This document shows positions 43,717 to 51,308 of a stretch of DNA of 64,000 bases, one piece after another (position 1 is the stretch's first letter; each line of letters opens with the position of its first letter). The notes below the pieces were generated by a model that was not told where the DNA came from, ran no database searches, and was given only the letters and a program-made list of their open reading frames with translations. The stretch is taken from contig NZ_JANCOJ010000002.1 in the NCBI RefSeq assembly GCF_024295625.1, positions 62,001 through 126,000 on the forward strand, read 5' to 3'. The position numbers and the translations under genes are program-made. The DNA comes from Streptococcus sp. CF8_St5-11. GTDB lineage: Bacteria; Bacillota; Bacilli; Lactobacillales; Streptococcaceae.

Positions 43717-44995
43717 TTCTTGGAACGGAACTTCATATGAAATAGTGGATGACGAAAGTAATCGTGATTTAATTGAATTTTTGCAATATAATAATGTTGA
43801 ACTTGAGGAAGAAAAAGGTAAGTATATATTATATCAAAATAATAAGACGATATTTAATTTAAATGATTACATTGAAACAAAGACACATTTCACAGATATT
43901 GAAGACTATTTTTCCGATATTGATTTTTCAGAAAAGATTGATTATATCTATCGTGACAATCATAACTGGAAAAGCGAAGAAATTGATGTTAAGGATGAAA
44001 TGGAAAAATATAATAATGTTGTCAAGTCTAACATTATTAATAGAGACATTAAAAATTTTTCTGTAAATTTATTGAGAAAAGTTGAAAATCCATCTCAAAA
44101 AATTTTGCATTTAAACAGAATTTTCATCTTATTATTCTTATCTACAAATACTGAAATAAAAATCTTAGAGGATGGCTTTATATTTGATTTTAGAATTAGC
44201 GAAGATAGGATTTCGATTTCAGAAAGATATGCTTTCTCAGAAGTTAATATTAACGATATAGATTTGTTGAATAGTGTCTATGATTGGGTTATTAATGATA
44301 CAGGTTACTATAATACTTATAAGCAACGATTAGATATTGTAAGAAGTATTATCGTTAAAAATGGAACCTTTAGAATAAATGAAGACATTGTTAATAAAGC
44401 AGAAAGTATTTTTAAACGTATTATCAGTCAGGAAACAGATAAATATTTTGAAGAAGTTTCTAATCTGAAAAATGACTTTCTAAAAATTACAGAAAGGGAA
44501 AATGACATTTATCAATCCTTACATTTAAAATTAATGGGGTGGATGACTGCTCTGTCTTTACTGATTTTTGATAAAATTAAAGATTATGATGGAGCGGATG
44601 TTATAAGTAGATTACTTAATTCGAGTTCGGAAAAGACACAACTATTATTAGTTTTACTAGTTTGTGCTCTTTTGGTTATTTTAATAATTTATATTTTAGA
44701 AATGTGGAAAAACCAAGACGAATATTTGAAATTAAAGGATTTTTATACAAAGAGTCTTATGTTTAACGGAGACGATTTTAAAAATAAAGTTAAGTTTCCA
44801 ATTATAGATGATAGATATGTAGTATTAATTTTAGTGGTTGGCCTGATATTGATTTTAAGAATATTTTTCTTAAGAGATGACTTTATTAAAATTTTAGTAG
44901 TCCTACCATTTATTTATATAGTTTATATAATATTACGGGCAAAAGATATAGTTGGAAATTCTTGTATAAAACTAAATAAAAAGGAAAAGAGTTAG
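43706..44995 (+). CDS. unknown membrane protein inside the type I R-M operon (gene Y)
   Basis: This 429-aa protein has a soluble N-terminal part of about 270 residues, ending in a helical stretch, and a C-terminal membrane domain with about four helices (near 276-291, 311-333, 371-390 and 394-412). The layout of a cytosolic sensor or effector domain plus a membrane module recalls membrane effectors of antiphage systems, but no family is recognised. It is very AT-rich. It overlaps gene X by 11 bp and shares one base with the hsdS start, so X, Y and hsdS are translationally linked. Confidence 0.65.
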   Translation: MQNNSWNGTSYEIVDDESNRDLIEFLQYNNVELEEEKGKYILYQNNKTIFNLNDYIETKTHFTDIEDYFSDIDFSEKIDYIYRDNHNWKSEEIDVKDEMEKYNNVVKSNIINRDIKNFSVNLLRKVENPSQKILHLNRIFILLFLSTNTEIKILEDGFIFDFRISEDRISISERYAFSEVNINDIDLLNSVYDWVINDTGYYNTYKQRLDIVRSIIVKNGTFRINEDIVNKAESIFKRIISQETDKYFEEVSNLKNDFLKITERENDIYQSLHLKLMGWMTALSLLIFDKIKDYDGADVISRLLNSSSEKTQLLLVLLVCALLVILIIYILEMWKNQDEYLKLKDFYTKSLMFNGDDFKNKVKFPIIDDRYVVLILVVGLILILRIFFLRDDFIKILVVLPFIYIVYIILRAKDIVGNSCIKLNKKEKS

Positions 44996-46233
44996 TGAAT
45001 AAAAAAACACATATTCCAGAAATTAGATTTAAAAATTATCGTGATAAATGGGAGGAAAAGACGTTAAAAGATTTATCTAATTCAATAGAGTATGGTTTAA
45101 ATTCTTCAGCAACGTACTATGATGGCGTTCATAAATATATTCGTATCACTGATATTGATGATAATTCACGAAAATTTATTTCTGAAAAAGTAACATCGCC
45201 AGATATAGAATTTACACCTGAATTAGAGAATTTTAAATTACAAAAGAACGATTTGCTTTTTGCTAGAACTGGAGCAAGTGTAGGAAAAACATATTTATAT
45301 GAAGAAAAAGATGGTGAAATGTATTATGCTGGTTTTCTGATTCGTGCTCGAATTAAAGAGGATGTTTCAGCAGATTTTATATTTCAGCAAACTTTAACTG
45401 AAAAATACAAGCAATTCATTGCTATTGCTTCACAGCGATCTGGGCAGCCTGGAGTAAATGGAAAAGAATATGGTGATTGGAAACTTAGTGCTCCAAGTTT
45501 TCAGGAGCAATCCGCCATCGGTTCCCTCTTCCGTACTCTCGATGACCTTTTGGCGAGTTACCAAGGCAATCTTGCAAACTACCAATCTCTCAAGGCGACC
45601 ATGCTATCCAAGATGTTTCCTAAAGCTGGACAGACGGTACCTGAGATTCGTTTGGATGGATTTGAAGGTGAGTGGGAGCTTCTTGAAATTAATGATTTAG
45701 CTGATGACTTTCAAAGTGGTGGCACTCCAAAAACAAATGTTCAGGAATATTGGGATGGGGATATTCCTTGGATTCAATCATCTGACTTAGAGACAAATTG
45801 TCTATTTGAAATTAAAGTTCAAAAAAGTATTTCTGAGAAAGGTTTAAAAAATTCATCAGCCAAAATAATACCAAAGGATTCAATTGCGGTTGTTACGAGA
45901 GTTGGAGTTGGGAAGTTAGCAGTGATGCGTCATGAATACGCAACAAGTCAGGATTTTTTATCACTCTCAAATCTTAAATCAAATATAGAATTCACAGCAT
46001 ATTTACTTTATAGATTACTTCAAAAGGAGGTTACTCAACTTCAAGGAACATCAATAAAGGGTATTACTAAAGTGGAATTACTATCGAAAAAAGTACTTAT
46101 ACCATCTCTTTCTGAACAACAAGCCATCGGTGCCTACTTTTCTAACCTCGATAGCCTCATCTCTGCTCACCAAGAAAAAATTTCGCAGCTAGAAACTCTC
46201 AAAAAGAAACTCTTACAAGATATGTTTATCTAA
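44995..46233 (+). CDS. hsdS: type I specificity subunit HsdS
   Basis: This 412-aa subunit has two target-recognition domains (about 15-160 and 225-370), each followed by a conserved helical spacer (S-x-x-E-Q-S-A-I-G-S-L-F-R-T-L-D-D-L near 175-190; S-E-Q-Q-A-I-G-A-Y-F-S-N-L-D-S-L near 376-391). It sets the DNA sequence recognised by HsdM and HsdR. The recognition domains are AT-rich while the spacers have the higher GC of hsdR/hsdM, so they look exchanged. It starts with GTG overlapping the gene Y stop. No second hsdS copy or recombinase is in the window. Confidence 0.92.
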   Translation: MNKKTHIPEIRFKNYRDKWEEKTLKDLSNSIEYGLNSSATYYDGVHKYIRITDIDDNSRKFISEKVTSPDIEFTPELENFKLQKNDLLFARTGASVGKTYLYEEKDGEMYYAGFLIRARIKEDVSADFIFQQTLTEKYKQFIAIASQRSGQPGVNGKEYGDWKLSAPSFQEQSAIGSLFRTLDDLLASYQGNLANYQSLKATMLSKMFPKAGQTVPEIRLDGFEGEWELLEINDLADDFQSGGTPKTNVQEYWDGDIPWIQSSDLETNCLFEIKVQKSISEKGLKNSSAKIIPKDSIAVVTRVGVGKLAVMRHEYATSQDFLSLSNLKSNIEFTAYLLYRLLQKEVTQLQGTSIKGITKVELLSKKVLIPSLSEQQAIGAYFSNLDSLISAHQEKISQLETLKKKLLQDMFI

Positions 46234-46305
46234 CCTTCAAAAATAATCCTTATCAGTAACCAAATGCACAGCATTTTTAGAATAGTATAAGTGAGTCCCT
46301 TTGAT

Positions 46306-46326
46306 CTTTTCAAAGGGTGCTCCTTA
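46306..46326 (+). other. hairpin downstream of hsdS
   Basis: CCCTTTGA and TCAAAGGG pair across a five-base loop. No T run follows, so it may be a 3' stabilising structure or an attenuator before the toxin gene. The bases just before it (AGAATAGTATAAGTGAG, 46279-46295) resemble the leader of the Rpn gene at 51309. Confidence 0.4.
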
Positions 46327-46340
46327 GTATTTAATAACTT

Positions 46341-46376
46341 AAAAGTATTTACTTTTAATAACTTTAGAGTTATAAT
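46341..46376 (+). promoter_or_regulatory. toxin-antitoxin promoter with palindromes
   Basis: TTTACT (46348-46353) and TATAAT (46371-46376) are 17 bp apart. The palindrome AAAAGTA-TT-TACTTTT (46341-46356) covers the -35 and TAACT/AGTTA (about 46359-46372) covers the -10, as expected for an autoregulated toxin-antitoxin operon. Confidence 0.6.
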
Positions 46377-46398
46377 AAATTCGAAAAGGGGTTGCTTT

Positions 46399-46764
46399 GT
46401 GCACGCTATTTATTTTTATAAGGACAAACAAGGGAATCAACCGGTCCTGGACTACATGAGGGAGCTAGCTCGTCGCGATAATAAGGACAGCCGGATCAAA
46501 CTGAACAAGCTTAACGACTACATCGAGCTTTTGAGCCAGCATGGAAAACGTGCTGGCCAACCCTACATCAAGCATCTGGATGCGGAGATCTGGGAGTTGA
46601 GACCCTTGCGAGATCGGATTTTATTCGTGGCTTGGCTGGATGGGAGCTTTGTCTTACTGCATCATTTTGTCAAAAAGACGCAAAAGACACCTAGACGAGA
46701 GATTGAGAAAGCCATGCGGGAGTTGCAAGATTTGAAGGAAAGAGGGCTAAGTGATGAAGAATAG
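46399..46764 (+). CDS. RelE/HigB-type toxin (phage-derived Gp49-like)
   Basis: This 121-aa protein of the RelE superfamily has Y-F-Y-K-D-K-Q-G-N-Q-P-V near the start, H-L-D-A-E-I-W-E-L-R, D-R-I-L-F-V-A-W and F-V-K-K-T-Q-K-T-P, the pattern of the Gp49/HigB-like toxins that cleave ribosome-bound mRNA. The start is taken as GTG 46399 behind AAAAGGGG; the longer open frame runs through the promoter. It precedes an XRE antitoxin with an 11-bp overlap, the toxin-first order of higBA. Confidence 0.85.
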   Translation: MHAIYFYKDKQGNQPVLDYMRELARRDNKDSRIKLNKLNDYIELLSQHGKRAGQPYIKHLDAEIWELRPLRDRILFVAWLDGSFVLLHHFVKKTQKTPRREIEKAMRELQDLKERGLSDEE

Positions 46765-47047
46765 TGCCATCGGCAGCAATTGGAAAGATGTGAGAGCAGA
46801 GCTCTTCACCAAGGAAGAAATTCTGGAAAGTGATCTGCGGGTCGCGATTATGACAGAGCTGATCGAGGCTCGTCATGAAAAGGGAATTAGCCAAAAGAAA
46901 CTAGAAGAACTCAGTGGGGTCAGCCAACCGGTCATTGCTCGGATGGAGACAGGCAAGACCAGTCCTCAATTGGACACGGTCTTGAAAGTCTTAGCCAGTC
47001 TGGGCAAGACCCTCGCTGTCGTCCCACTAGAACAAGAAAAGGTCTAA
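46754..47047 (+). CDS. HigA-like XRE antitoxin
   Basis: This 97-aa protein has a helix-turn-helix (I-S-Q-K-K-L-E-E-L-S-G-V-S-Q-P-V-I-A-R-M-E) at about 44-64, a typical HigA-type antitoxin that neutralises the toxin and represses the operon. ATG 46754 is preferred; GTG 46751 is directly before it. It overlaps the toxin and lies 21 bp before hsdM, so the module sits inside the R-M locus. Confidence 0.86.
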   Translation: MKNSAIGSNWKDVRAELFTKEEILESDLRVAIMTELIEARHEKGISQKKLEELSGVSQPVIARMETGKTSPQLDTVLKVLASLGKTLAVVPLEQEKV

Positions 47048-47068
47048 AAGAAATCAGAAAGAATAACT

Positions 47069-48670
47069 ATGGAAACAACACAAACCTCCCAGTCGCTCTA
47101 CCAAGCCCTGTGGAACTCAGCGGATGTGCTCCGCTCTAAGATGGATGCCAATGACTACAAGTCTTACCTTTTGGGGATGATCTGTTACAAGTATCTCTCA
47201 GATAAGTTGCTCTTCTTCGTGGCGGAGACCATGGAGGAGGAGACAGAGAGCTTAGATGAAGCCTTGGCGCTTTACCGATCCTACTATGAGGATCCAGCCT
47301 CTCAAGAGGAGCTGATCTCCGTCGTCAACGATGAACTCAATTATTTCATCAAGCCTGACTTGACCTTTACAGCCTTGGTGGACCGGGTCAATGAAGGGAC
47401 ATTCCAGCTGGAAGATCTGGCTCAGGGCTTCCGAGATATCGAGCAAAGTGACGACCTCTATGAGAATCTCTTTGAGGACATTGATCTTTACTCCAAGAAG
47501 CTAGGGGCCACTCCTCAAAAGCAAAACCAGCTAGTGGCTGCCGTTATGAAAGAATTGGCAGTGCTGGATGTAGCAGGTCATGCAGGAGATATGCTTGGGG
47601 ATGCTTACGAGTACTTAATCGGTCAGTTTGCGACTGACTCGGGTAAGAAAGCTGGTGAGTTCTATACACCTCAGCCTGTAGCCAAGCTCATGACCCAGAT
47701 TGCCTTTTTAGGGCGTGAAGACGAGCAGGGCTTTACCCTCTACGATGCCACCATGGGATCGGGCTCCCTCTTGCTCAATGCCAAGAAGTATTCTCACCAG
47801 CCTCAAACCGTCCAGTACTTTGGTCAGGAGCTCAATACCTCTACCTATAACCTGGCTCGGATGAACATGATCCTACACGGGGTTCCGGTGGAAAACCAGT
47901 TCTTGCACAATGCCGATACGTTGGACGAAGACTGGCCTACCCAAGAGCCGACCAACTTTGATGGGGTCCTTATGAACCCTCCGTACTCAGCTAAGTGGTC
48001 TGCAAGCTCTGGCTTCCTCCAAGATCCTCGCTTCTCCCCATTTGGTAAGCTCGCGCCTCAATCCAAGGCAGACTTTGCATTTCTCTTGCACGGTTATTAC
48101 CACCTCAAGCAGGACAAGGGTGTCATGGCCATCGTCCTTCCTCATGGAGTCCTTTTCCGTGGTAATGCTGAAGGAACCATTCGCAAGGCCTTGCTGGAAG
48201 AAGGCGCCATTGATACCGTGATTGGTCTTCCTGCCAATATCTTCTTCAATACCAGCATCCCAACAACGGTCATCATTCTCAAAAAGAACCGGACCAATCG
48301 GGACGTCTACTTTATCGATGCTTCTAAGGAATTTGACAAGGGCAAGAACCAGAACATTATGACGGATGCCCATATCGAGAAGATCCTTAAGGCTTATAAG
48401 AGCAGAGAGGATATGGATAAGTTTGCCCATCTGGCTAGCTTTGAGGAGATCGTCGAGAATGACTACAACCTCAATATCCCACGCTATGTGGACACCTTTG
48501 AGGAAGAAGAAGTGGAGCCACTGACAGAGATCCTGGCTAAGATCAACCAAACCAATGCCACTATTGAAACCCAAACTGCTTCTCTTCTAGACATGCTCAG
48601 CCAGCTTCATGGAACGACACCAGAAGCTGATGCCGAACTCAAGAAATTTGTCCAAGAGTTTAAGGGTTAG
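47069..48670 (+). CDS. hsdM: type I DNA methyltransferase subunit HsdM
   Basis: This 533-aa N6-adenine methylase has an N-terminal helical domain (about 1-165), then G-E-F-Y-T-P near 190-195, the SAM motif D-A-T-M-G-S-G-S near 226-233, and catalytic N-P-P-Y near 302-305. It appears intact. It is the last hsd gene, unusually placed after hsdR, hsdS and a toxin-antitoxin pair. A hairpin with T run lies at 48744-48768. Confidence 0.95.
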   Translation: METTQTSQSLYQALWNSADVLRSKMDANDYKSYLLGMICYKYLSDKLLFFVAETMEEETESLDEALALYRSYYEDPASQEELISVVNDELNYFIKPDLTFTALVDRVNEGTFQLEDLAQGFRDIEQSDDLYENLFEDIDLYSKKLGATPQKQNQLVAAVMKELAVLDVAGHAGDMLGDAYEYLIGQFATDSGKKAGEFYTPQPVAKLMTQIAFLGREDEQGFTLYDATMGSGSLLLNAKKYSHQPQTVQYFGQELNTSTYNLARMNMILHGVPVENQFLHNADTLDEDWPTQEPTNFDGVLMNPPYSAKWSASSGFLQDPRFSPFGKLAPQSKADFAFLLHGYYHLKQDKGVMAIVLPHGVLFRGNAEGTIRKALLEEGAIDTVIGLPANIFFNTSIPTTVIILKKNRTNRDVYFIDASKEFDKGKNQNIMTDAHIEKILKAYKSREDMDKFAHLASFEEIVENDYNLNIPRYVDTFEEEEVEPLTEILAKINQTNATIETQTASLLDMLSQLHGTTPEADAELKKFVQEFKG

Positions 48671-48743
48671 GGTGTGAGAAGATAGGGATTAGGTAAAGGG
48701 TACATTATTCGCTATTTCCCAAATTTTTTTCGAATAATAGAAG

Positions 48744-48768
48744 TAGAGGGACCTTCCCTCTATTTTTT
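48744..48768 (+). terminator. terminator after hsdM, within the rpn leader
   Basis: TAGAGGGA and TCCCTCTA form an 8-bp stem with a CCT loop followed by six T. A longer-range inverted repeat, ATTATTCG (48703-48710) / CGAATAAT (48731-48738), lies just upstream. The hairpin is 17 bp before the next ATG, so it could attenuate that gene. Confidence 0.7.
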
Positions 48769-48785
48769 ATCGAAAAGGAGCAGGG

Positions 48786-49721
48786 ATGCAAAAAAGACAC
48801 GCGCATGTATCGCCGACCTTGGATATCATGGCCAAGAAGATTTTTAGTTTGCCGGAGGTGACGGCAGCATTTATTCGGGACATTTTGGAGCTAGATGTAG
48901 CGGACGCTCAGATTGTGGAAGGAAGCCAGCCCTACAGCATGGCCTATGAGGAGGATGACTTGTTCTCCACTGCGGTGGATGTGAGGGCCAAGCTCCATGA
49001 CGGGACCGAGGTGATCATCGAGATCCAGATTCGCAAGCAGCAGTATTTCTTGAATCGGTTCCACTATTATTTGGCCAATCAGCTGGTGGAGAATGTGCAA
49101 AAACTGCGCCAGCAAGGTCAGACGCATAAGATGTATGAGCAGATGGAGCCCGTCTATGGGATTGCGATTTTGGAGAAGTCGCTCTTGCTAGACGAAGAGG
49201 CCGCCATCAATAAATACTGGCTGACCAATAGCCGGTCCGGCAAGCAACTTAAGGCCTATTATAAAAATGGCAAGCACCAAAATCTTCTGCAGGTTGCCTT
49301 TTTAGAGCTAGACAAGTATAATAAAGATGAGAACCTGACAGATGCAGGCAGACAATGGTTGGAGTTTTTTGGGAATCTTCCCTTTACAAAAGCTCCCAGT
49401 CAGGCTGTGGCTCATGCAGATTCATTATTAGATTCATCTAGCTGGACCAAGGAGGAGAAGACCATGATAGACGAGCGAATTCGTATTCAAGAAAATTATG
49501 ATATGACCCTGGAGACGGCGATTGATGAAGCGCGTGAAGAAGGTTTAGTACAAGGGCTGGAACAAGGCTTAGAAAAAGGCTTGGAACAAGGTTTGGAACA
49601 AGGCCTGGAACAAGGTCGTAAACAGTTGGTATGCGAGATGATCTCACGAGGAATGTCGCCTGATCTTATATCGGAGATGACGGGTTTGTCCATTGAAGAG
49701 ATCAAATCTATGTTAGCGTAA
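48786..49721 (+). CDS. Rpn-family PD-(D/E)XK nuclease / transposase-like protein (copy 1)
   Basis: This 311-aa protein of the Rpn family (recombination-promoting nuclease, PD-(D/E)XK type) starts with H-V-S-P-T-L-D-I-M-A-K-K-I-F. The catalytic-type pattern is V-D-V-R-A-K (D near 59-61), then I-E-I-Q-I (E near 77) and a following K/Q. Near residues 255-280 is a run of G-L-E-Q/K repeats from 12-bp DNA units, then a conserved C-terminus ending I-E-E-I-K-S-M-L. RpnA homologues in E. coli are nucleases that raise RecA-independent recombination and have been tied to phage defence. A 3' copy of this gene follows directly. Confidence 0.82.
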   Translation: MQKRHAHVSPTLDIMAKKIFSLPEVTAAFIRDILELDVADAQIVEGSQPYSMAYEEDDLFSTAVDVRAKLHDGTEVIIEIQIRKQQYFLNRFHYYLANQLVENVQKLRQQGQTHKMYEQMEPVYGIAILEKSLLLDEEAAINKYWLTNSRSGKQLKAYYKNGKHQNLLQVAFLELDKYNKDENLTDAGRQWLEFFGNLPFTKAPSQAVAHADSLLDSSSWTKEEKTMIDERIRIQENYDMTLETAIDEAREEGLVQGLEQGLEKGLEQGLEQGLEQGRKQLVCEMISRGMSPDLISEMTGLSIEEIKSMLA

Positions 49722-49722
49722 G

Positions 49723-49960
49723 ATCTAGCTGGACCAAGGAGGAGAAGACCATGATAGACGAGCGGATTCGTATTCAAGAAAATTATGATATGACTATGGA
49801 GACAGCCATAGACGAAGCACGAGAAGAAGGTTTAGTACAAGGGCTGGAAGAAGGTCGTAAACAGTTGGTATGCGAGATGGTCTCACGAGGAATGTCGCCT
49901 GAGTTGATCTCGGATATGACGGGCTTAACCATTGAAGAAATTGAGGCTCTTCTTTCCTAA
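49723..49960 (+). pseudogene. tandem duplicate of the rpn 3' end
   Basis: Bases 49723-49960 repeat 49436-49721 nearly exactly, starting with the same ATCTAGCTGGACCAAGGA and carrying an internal ATG after GGAGGAGAAGACC that could encode a 69-aa fragment. It is 48 bp shorter because four G-L-E-Q units are missing. It appears to be a recombination product giving a free C-terminal piece; expression is possible because the ribosome site came with it. A weak hairpin GAGGC/GCCTC (about 49979-49992) with T follows. Confidence 0.75.
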
Positions 49961-50116
49961 GTCGTTAACGGAGGCACCGCCTCTTCTCTTTTTTGAAAAA
50001 AACTTGAAAAATTTTCCCAACTTTTTCAATCTACCTTTCTAGAATTGTGGTAGAATAGAGTCAACAAAGAGCTATCCTCACCAACAGTGTGATCGATACT
50101 AGAAAAGAGGATTCTG

Positions 50117-51040
50117 ATGACAAGAAAAATTGGTATTATTGGTTTGGGGCATGTGGGTGCGACCTTGGCCCACAGCATGATTTTGAAACACACCTGTGAT
50201 CACTTGGTCTTGATTGATACCAATGAGAAAAAGGTCAAGGCAGATGCCTTGGATTTCTGTGATACAGTTGCTAATACGGGGTATCCGGTTCATATCACGG
50301 TCAATGACTACGCGGCTTTAAAAGATGCGGATGTCGTGGTGTCGACTCTTGGAAATATCGAGTTACAGGCTAATAACACAGATGACCGTTTTGCGGAGCT
50401 TCCTTTTACTAGCAAGCAAGTGGTGCAAGTAGCGCGTGATTTGAAGGATTCTGGCTTTAGTGGGGTCTTATTGGTAGTGACCAATCCGGTCGATGCCGTC
50501 ACTCAACTCTATCAACAATATACCGGCCTTCCAAAAGAGCAGGTGATTGGGACAGGGACCTTGCTGGATACAGCTCGGATGAAGCGCGCAGTCGCCGATC
50601 GTTTGCAGGTTTCTCCTGCTAGTGTATCAGGCTATAACCTTGGTGAGCATGGAAATTCTCAATTTGTTGCTTGGAGTCAGGTCCGTGTCAAAGGACACGC
50701 CATTACCGATCTCTTCTCTCAAGAAGAGCTGGATGCCATTAACTACGAGTCCTTGCGTGGTGGTCATACTGTCTTTTTTGGTAAATTCTATACCAACTTT
50801 GGGATTGCTGCAGCAGCCCAACGCTTAGCAGAAGCTGTGATCAATGATAGCCACGAGGAAATGCCGGTGTCTAACTATCGTCCAGAATATGGAACTTATC
50901 TTGGCTATCCAGCGATTGTAGGTCGAAAAGGAATTATCGAACGATTGGACTTGCATTTGACAAAAGAAGAAAAAGAAAAATTACTCCATTCAGCCGAAAC
51001 CATCAAGGAAAACACACGAAAAGGGCTGGAGCATGCATAA
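50117..51040 (+). CDS. L-2-hydroxyisocaproate / L-lactate dehydrogenase family protein
   Basis: This 307-aa NAD-dependent dehydrogenase of the LDH/MDH superfamily has the dinucleotide motif G-L-G-H-V-G-A-T-L-A near 7-16, substrate arginine regions, and the catalytic histidine in G-E-H-G-N-S-Q near residue 180. The sequence fits L-2-hydroxyisocaproate dehydrogenase (HicDH), which reduces branched 2-keto acids, better than housekeeping Ldh. An extended -10 (TGGTAGAAT, 50048-50056) precedes it. It is followed by a hairpin (51043-51074). Confidence 0.85.
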   Translation: MTRKIGIIGLGHVGATLAHSMILKHTCDHLVLIDTNEKKVKADALDFCDTVANTGYPVHITVNDYAALKDADVVVSTLGNIELQANNTDDRFAELPFTSKQVVQVARDLKDSGFSGVLLVVTNPVDAVTQLYQQYTGLPKEQVIGTGTLLDTARMKRAVADRLQVSPASVSGYNLGEHGNSQFVAWSQVRVKGHAITDLFSQEELDAINYESLRGGHTVFFGKFYTNFGIAAAAQRLAEAVINDSHEEMPVSNYRPEYGTYLGYPAIVGRKGIIERLDLHLTKEEKEKLLHSAETIKENTRKGLEHA

Positions 51041-51042
51041 AA

Positions 51043-51074
51043 GAGAGGAGGCTGGGACAAAAGTCCTAGCCTCT
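51043..51074 (+). terminator. hairpin after the 2-hydroxyacid dehydrogenase gene
   Basis: GAGAGGAGGCTGGGAC and GTCCTAGCCTCTC pair across AAAA with small bulges. The AGGCTGGGAC...CTAGCCT motif is a frequent streptococcal intergenic sequence, here the start of a repeat-rich stretch. Confidence 0.55.
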
Positions 51075-51099
51075 CAATTAATTTTGGATTGTCGAGCAA

Positions 51100-51245
51100 G
51101 ACGCAGTGGTTGAGTGGGCTCTACTACGCTGATTTCATCAGCTTTTACAGCCCTACTCAACTATGCGGGTGTGGGAAGATTGAAAAGGTTTGGGGAACCT
51201 TTTCAACTTTTTTTATTTTACGGAGTTCTTTCCCACTCCCTTTTT
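51100..51245 (-). repeat. intergenic repeat unit A (inverted relative to 54201)
   Basis: The minus strand of 51161-51245 matches 54201-54284 over about 84 bases: both contain GGGAAAGAACTCC, an AAAAGGTT-CCCC-AACCTTTT hairpin, and CCCGCATAG. Beyond it, read on the minus strand, are nested stems (GTTGAGT.../...ACTCAAC with inner GCTGA/TCAGC) ending in CAACCACTGCGTC, which also occurs at about 54439-54451. On the plus strand the hairpin is followed by seven T and can terminate transcription ahead of rpn copy 2. Confidence 0.72.
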
Positions 51246-51308
51246 TCTGCAATTTTTTCGAATGGTATAAGTGAGGGGATTCCCTATACGAAATCATCGG
51301 AGGTTGCT

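Noticed and set aside
44995-46233. Phase-variable hsdS inversion system
   Set aside because: No second hsdS, inverted hsdS fragment or recombinase gene is present in the window.
47987-48574. Minus-strand 195-codon frame across hsdM
   Set aside because: Antisense to the methylase C-terminal half; no start signals.
49555-49620. Short direct repeats considered as a CRISPR-like array
   Set aside because: 12-bp units without spacers that encode G-L-E-Q inside a coding frame.
51114-51308. N-terminal extension of rpn copy 2
   Set aside because: It reads through the intergenic repeat hairpin; ATG 51309 has the ribosome site and the family N-terminus.
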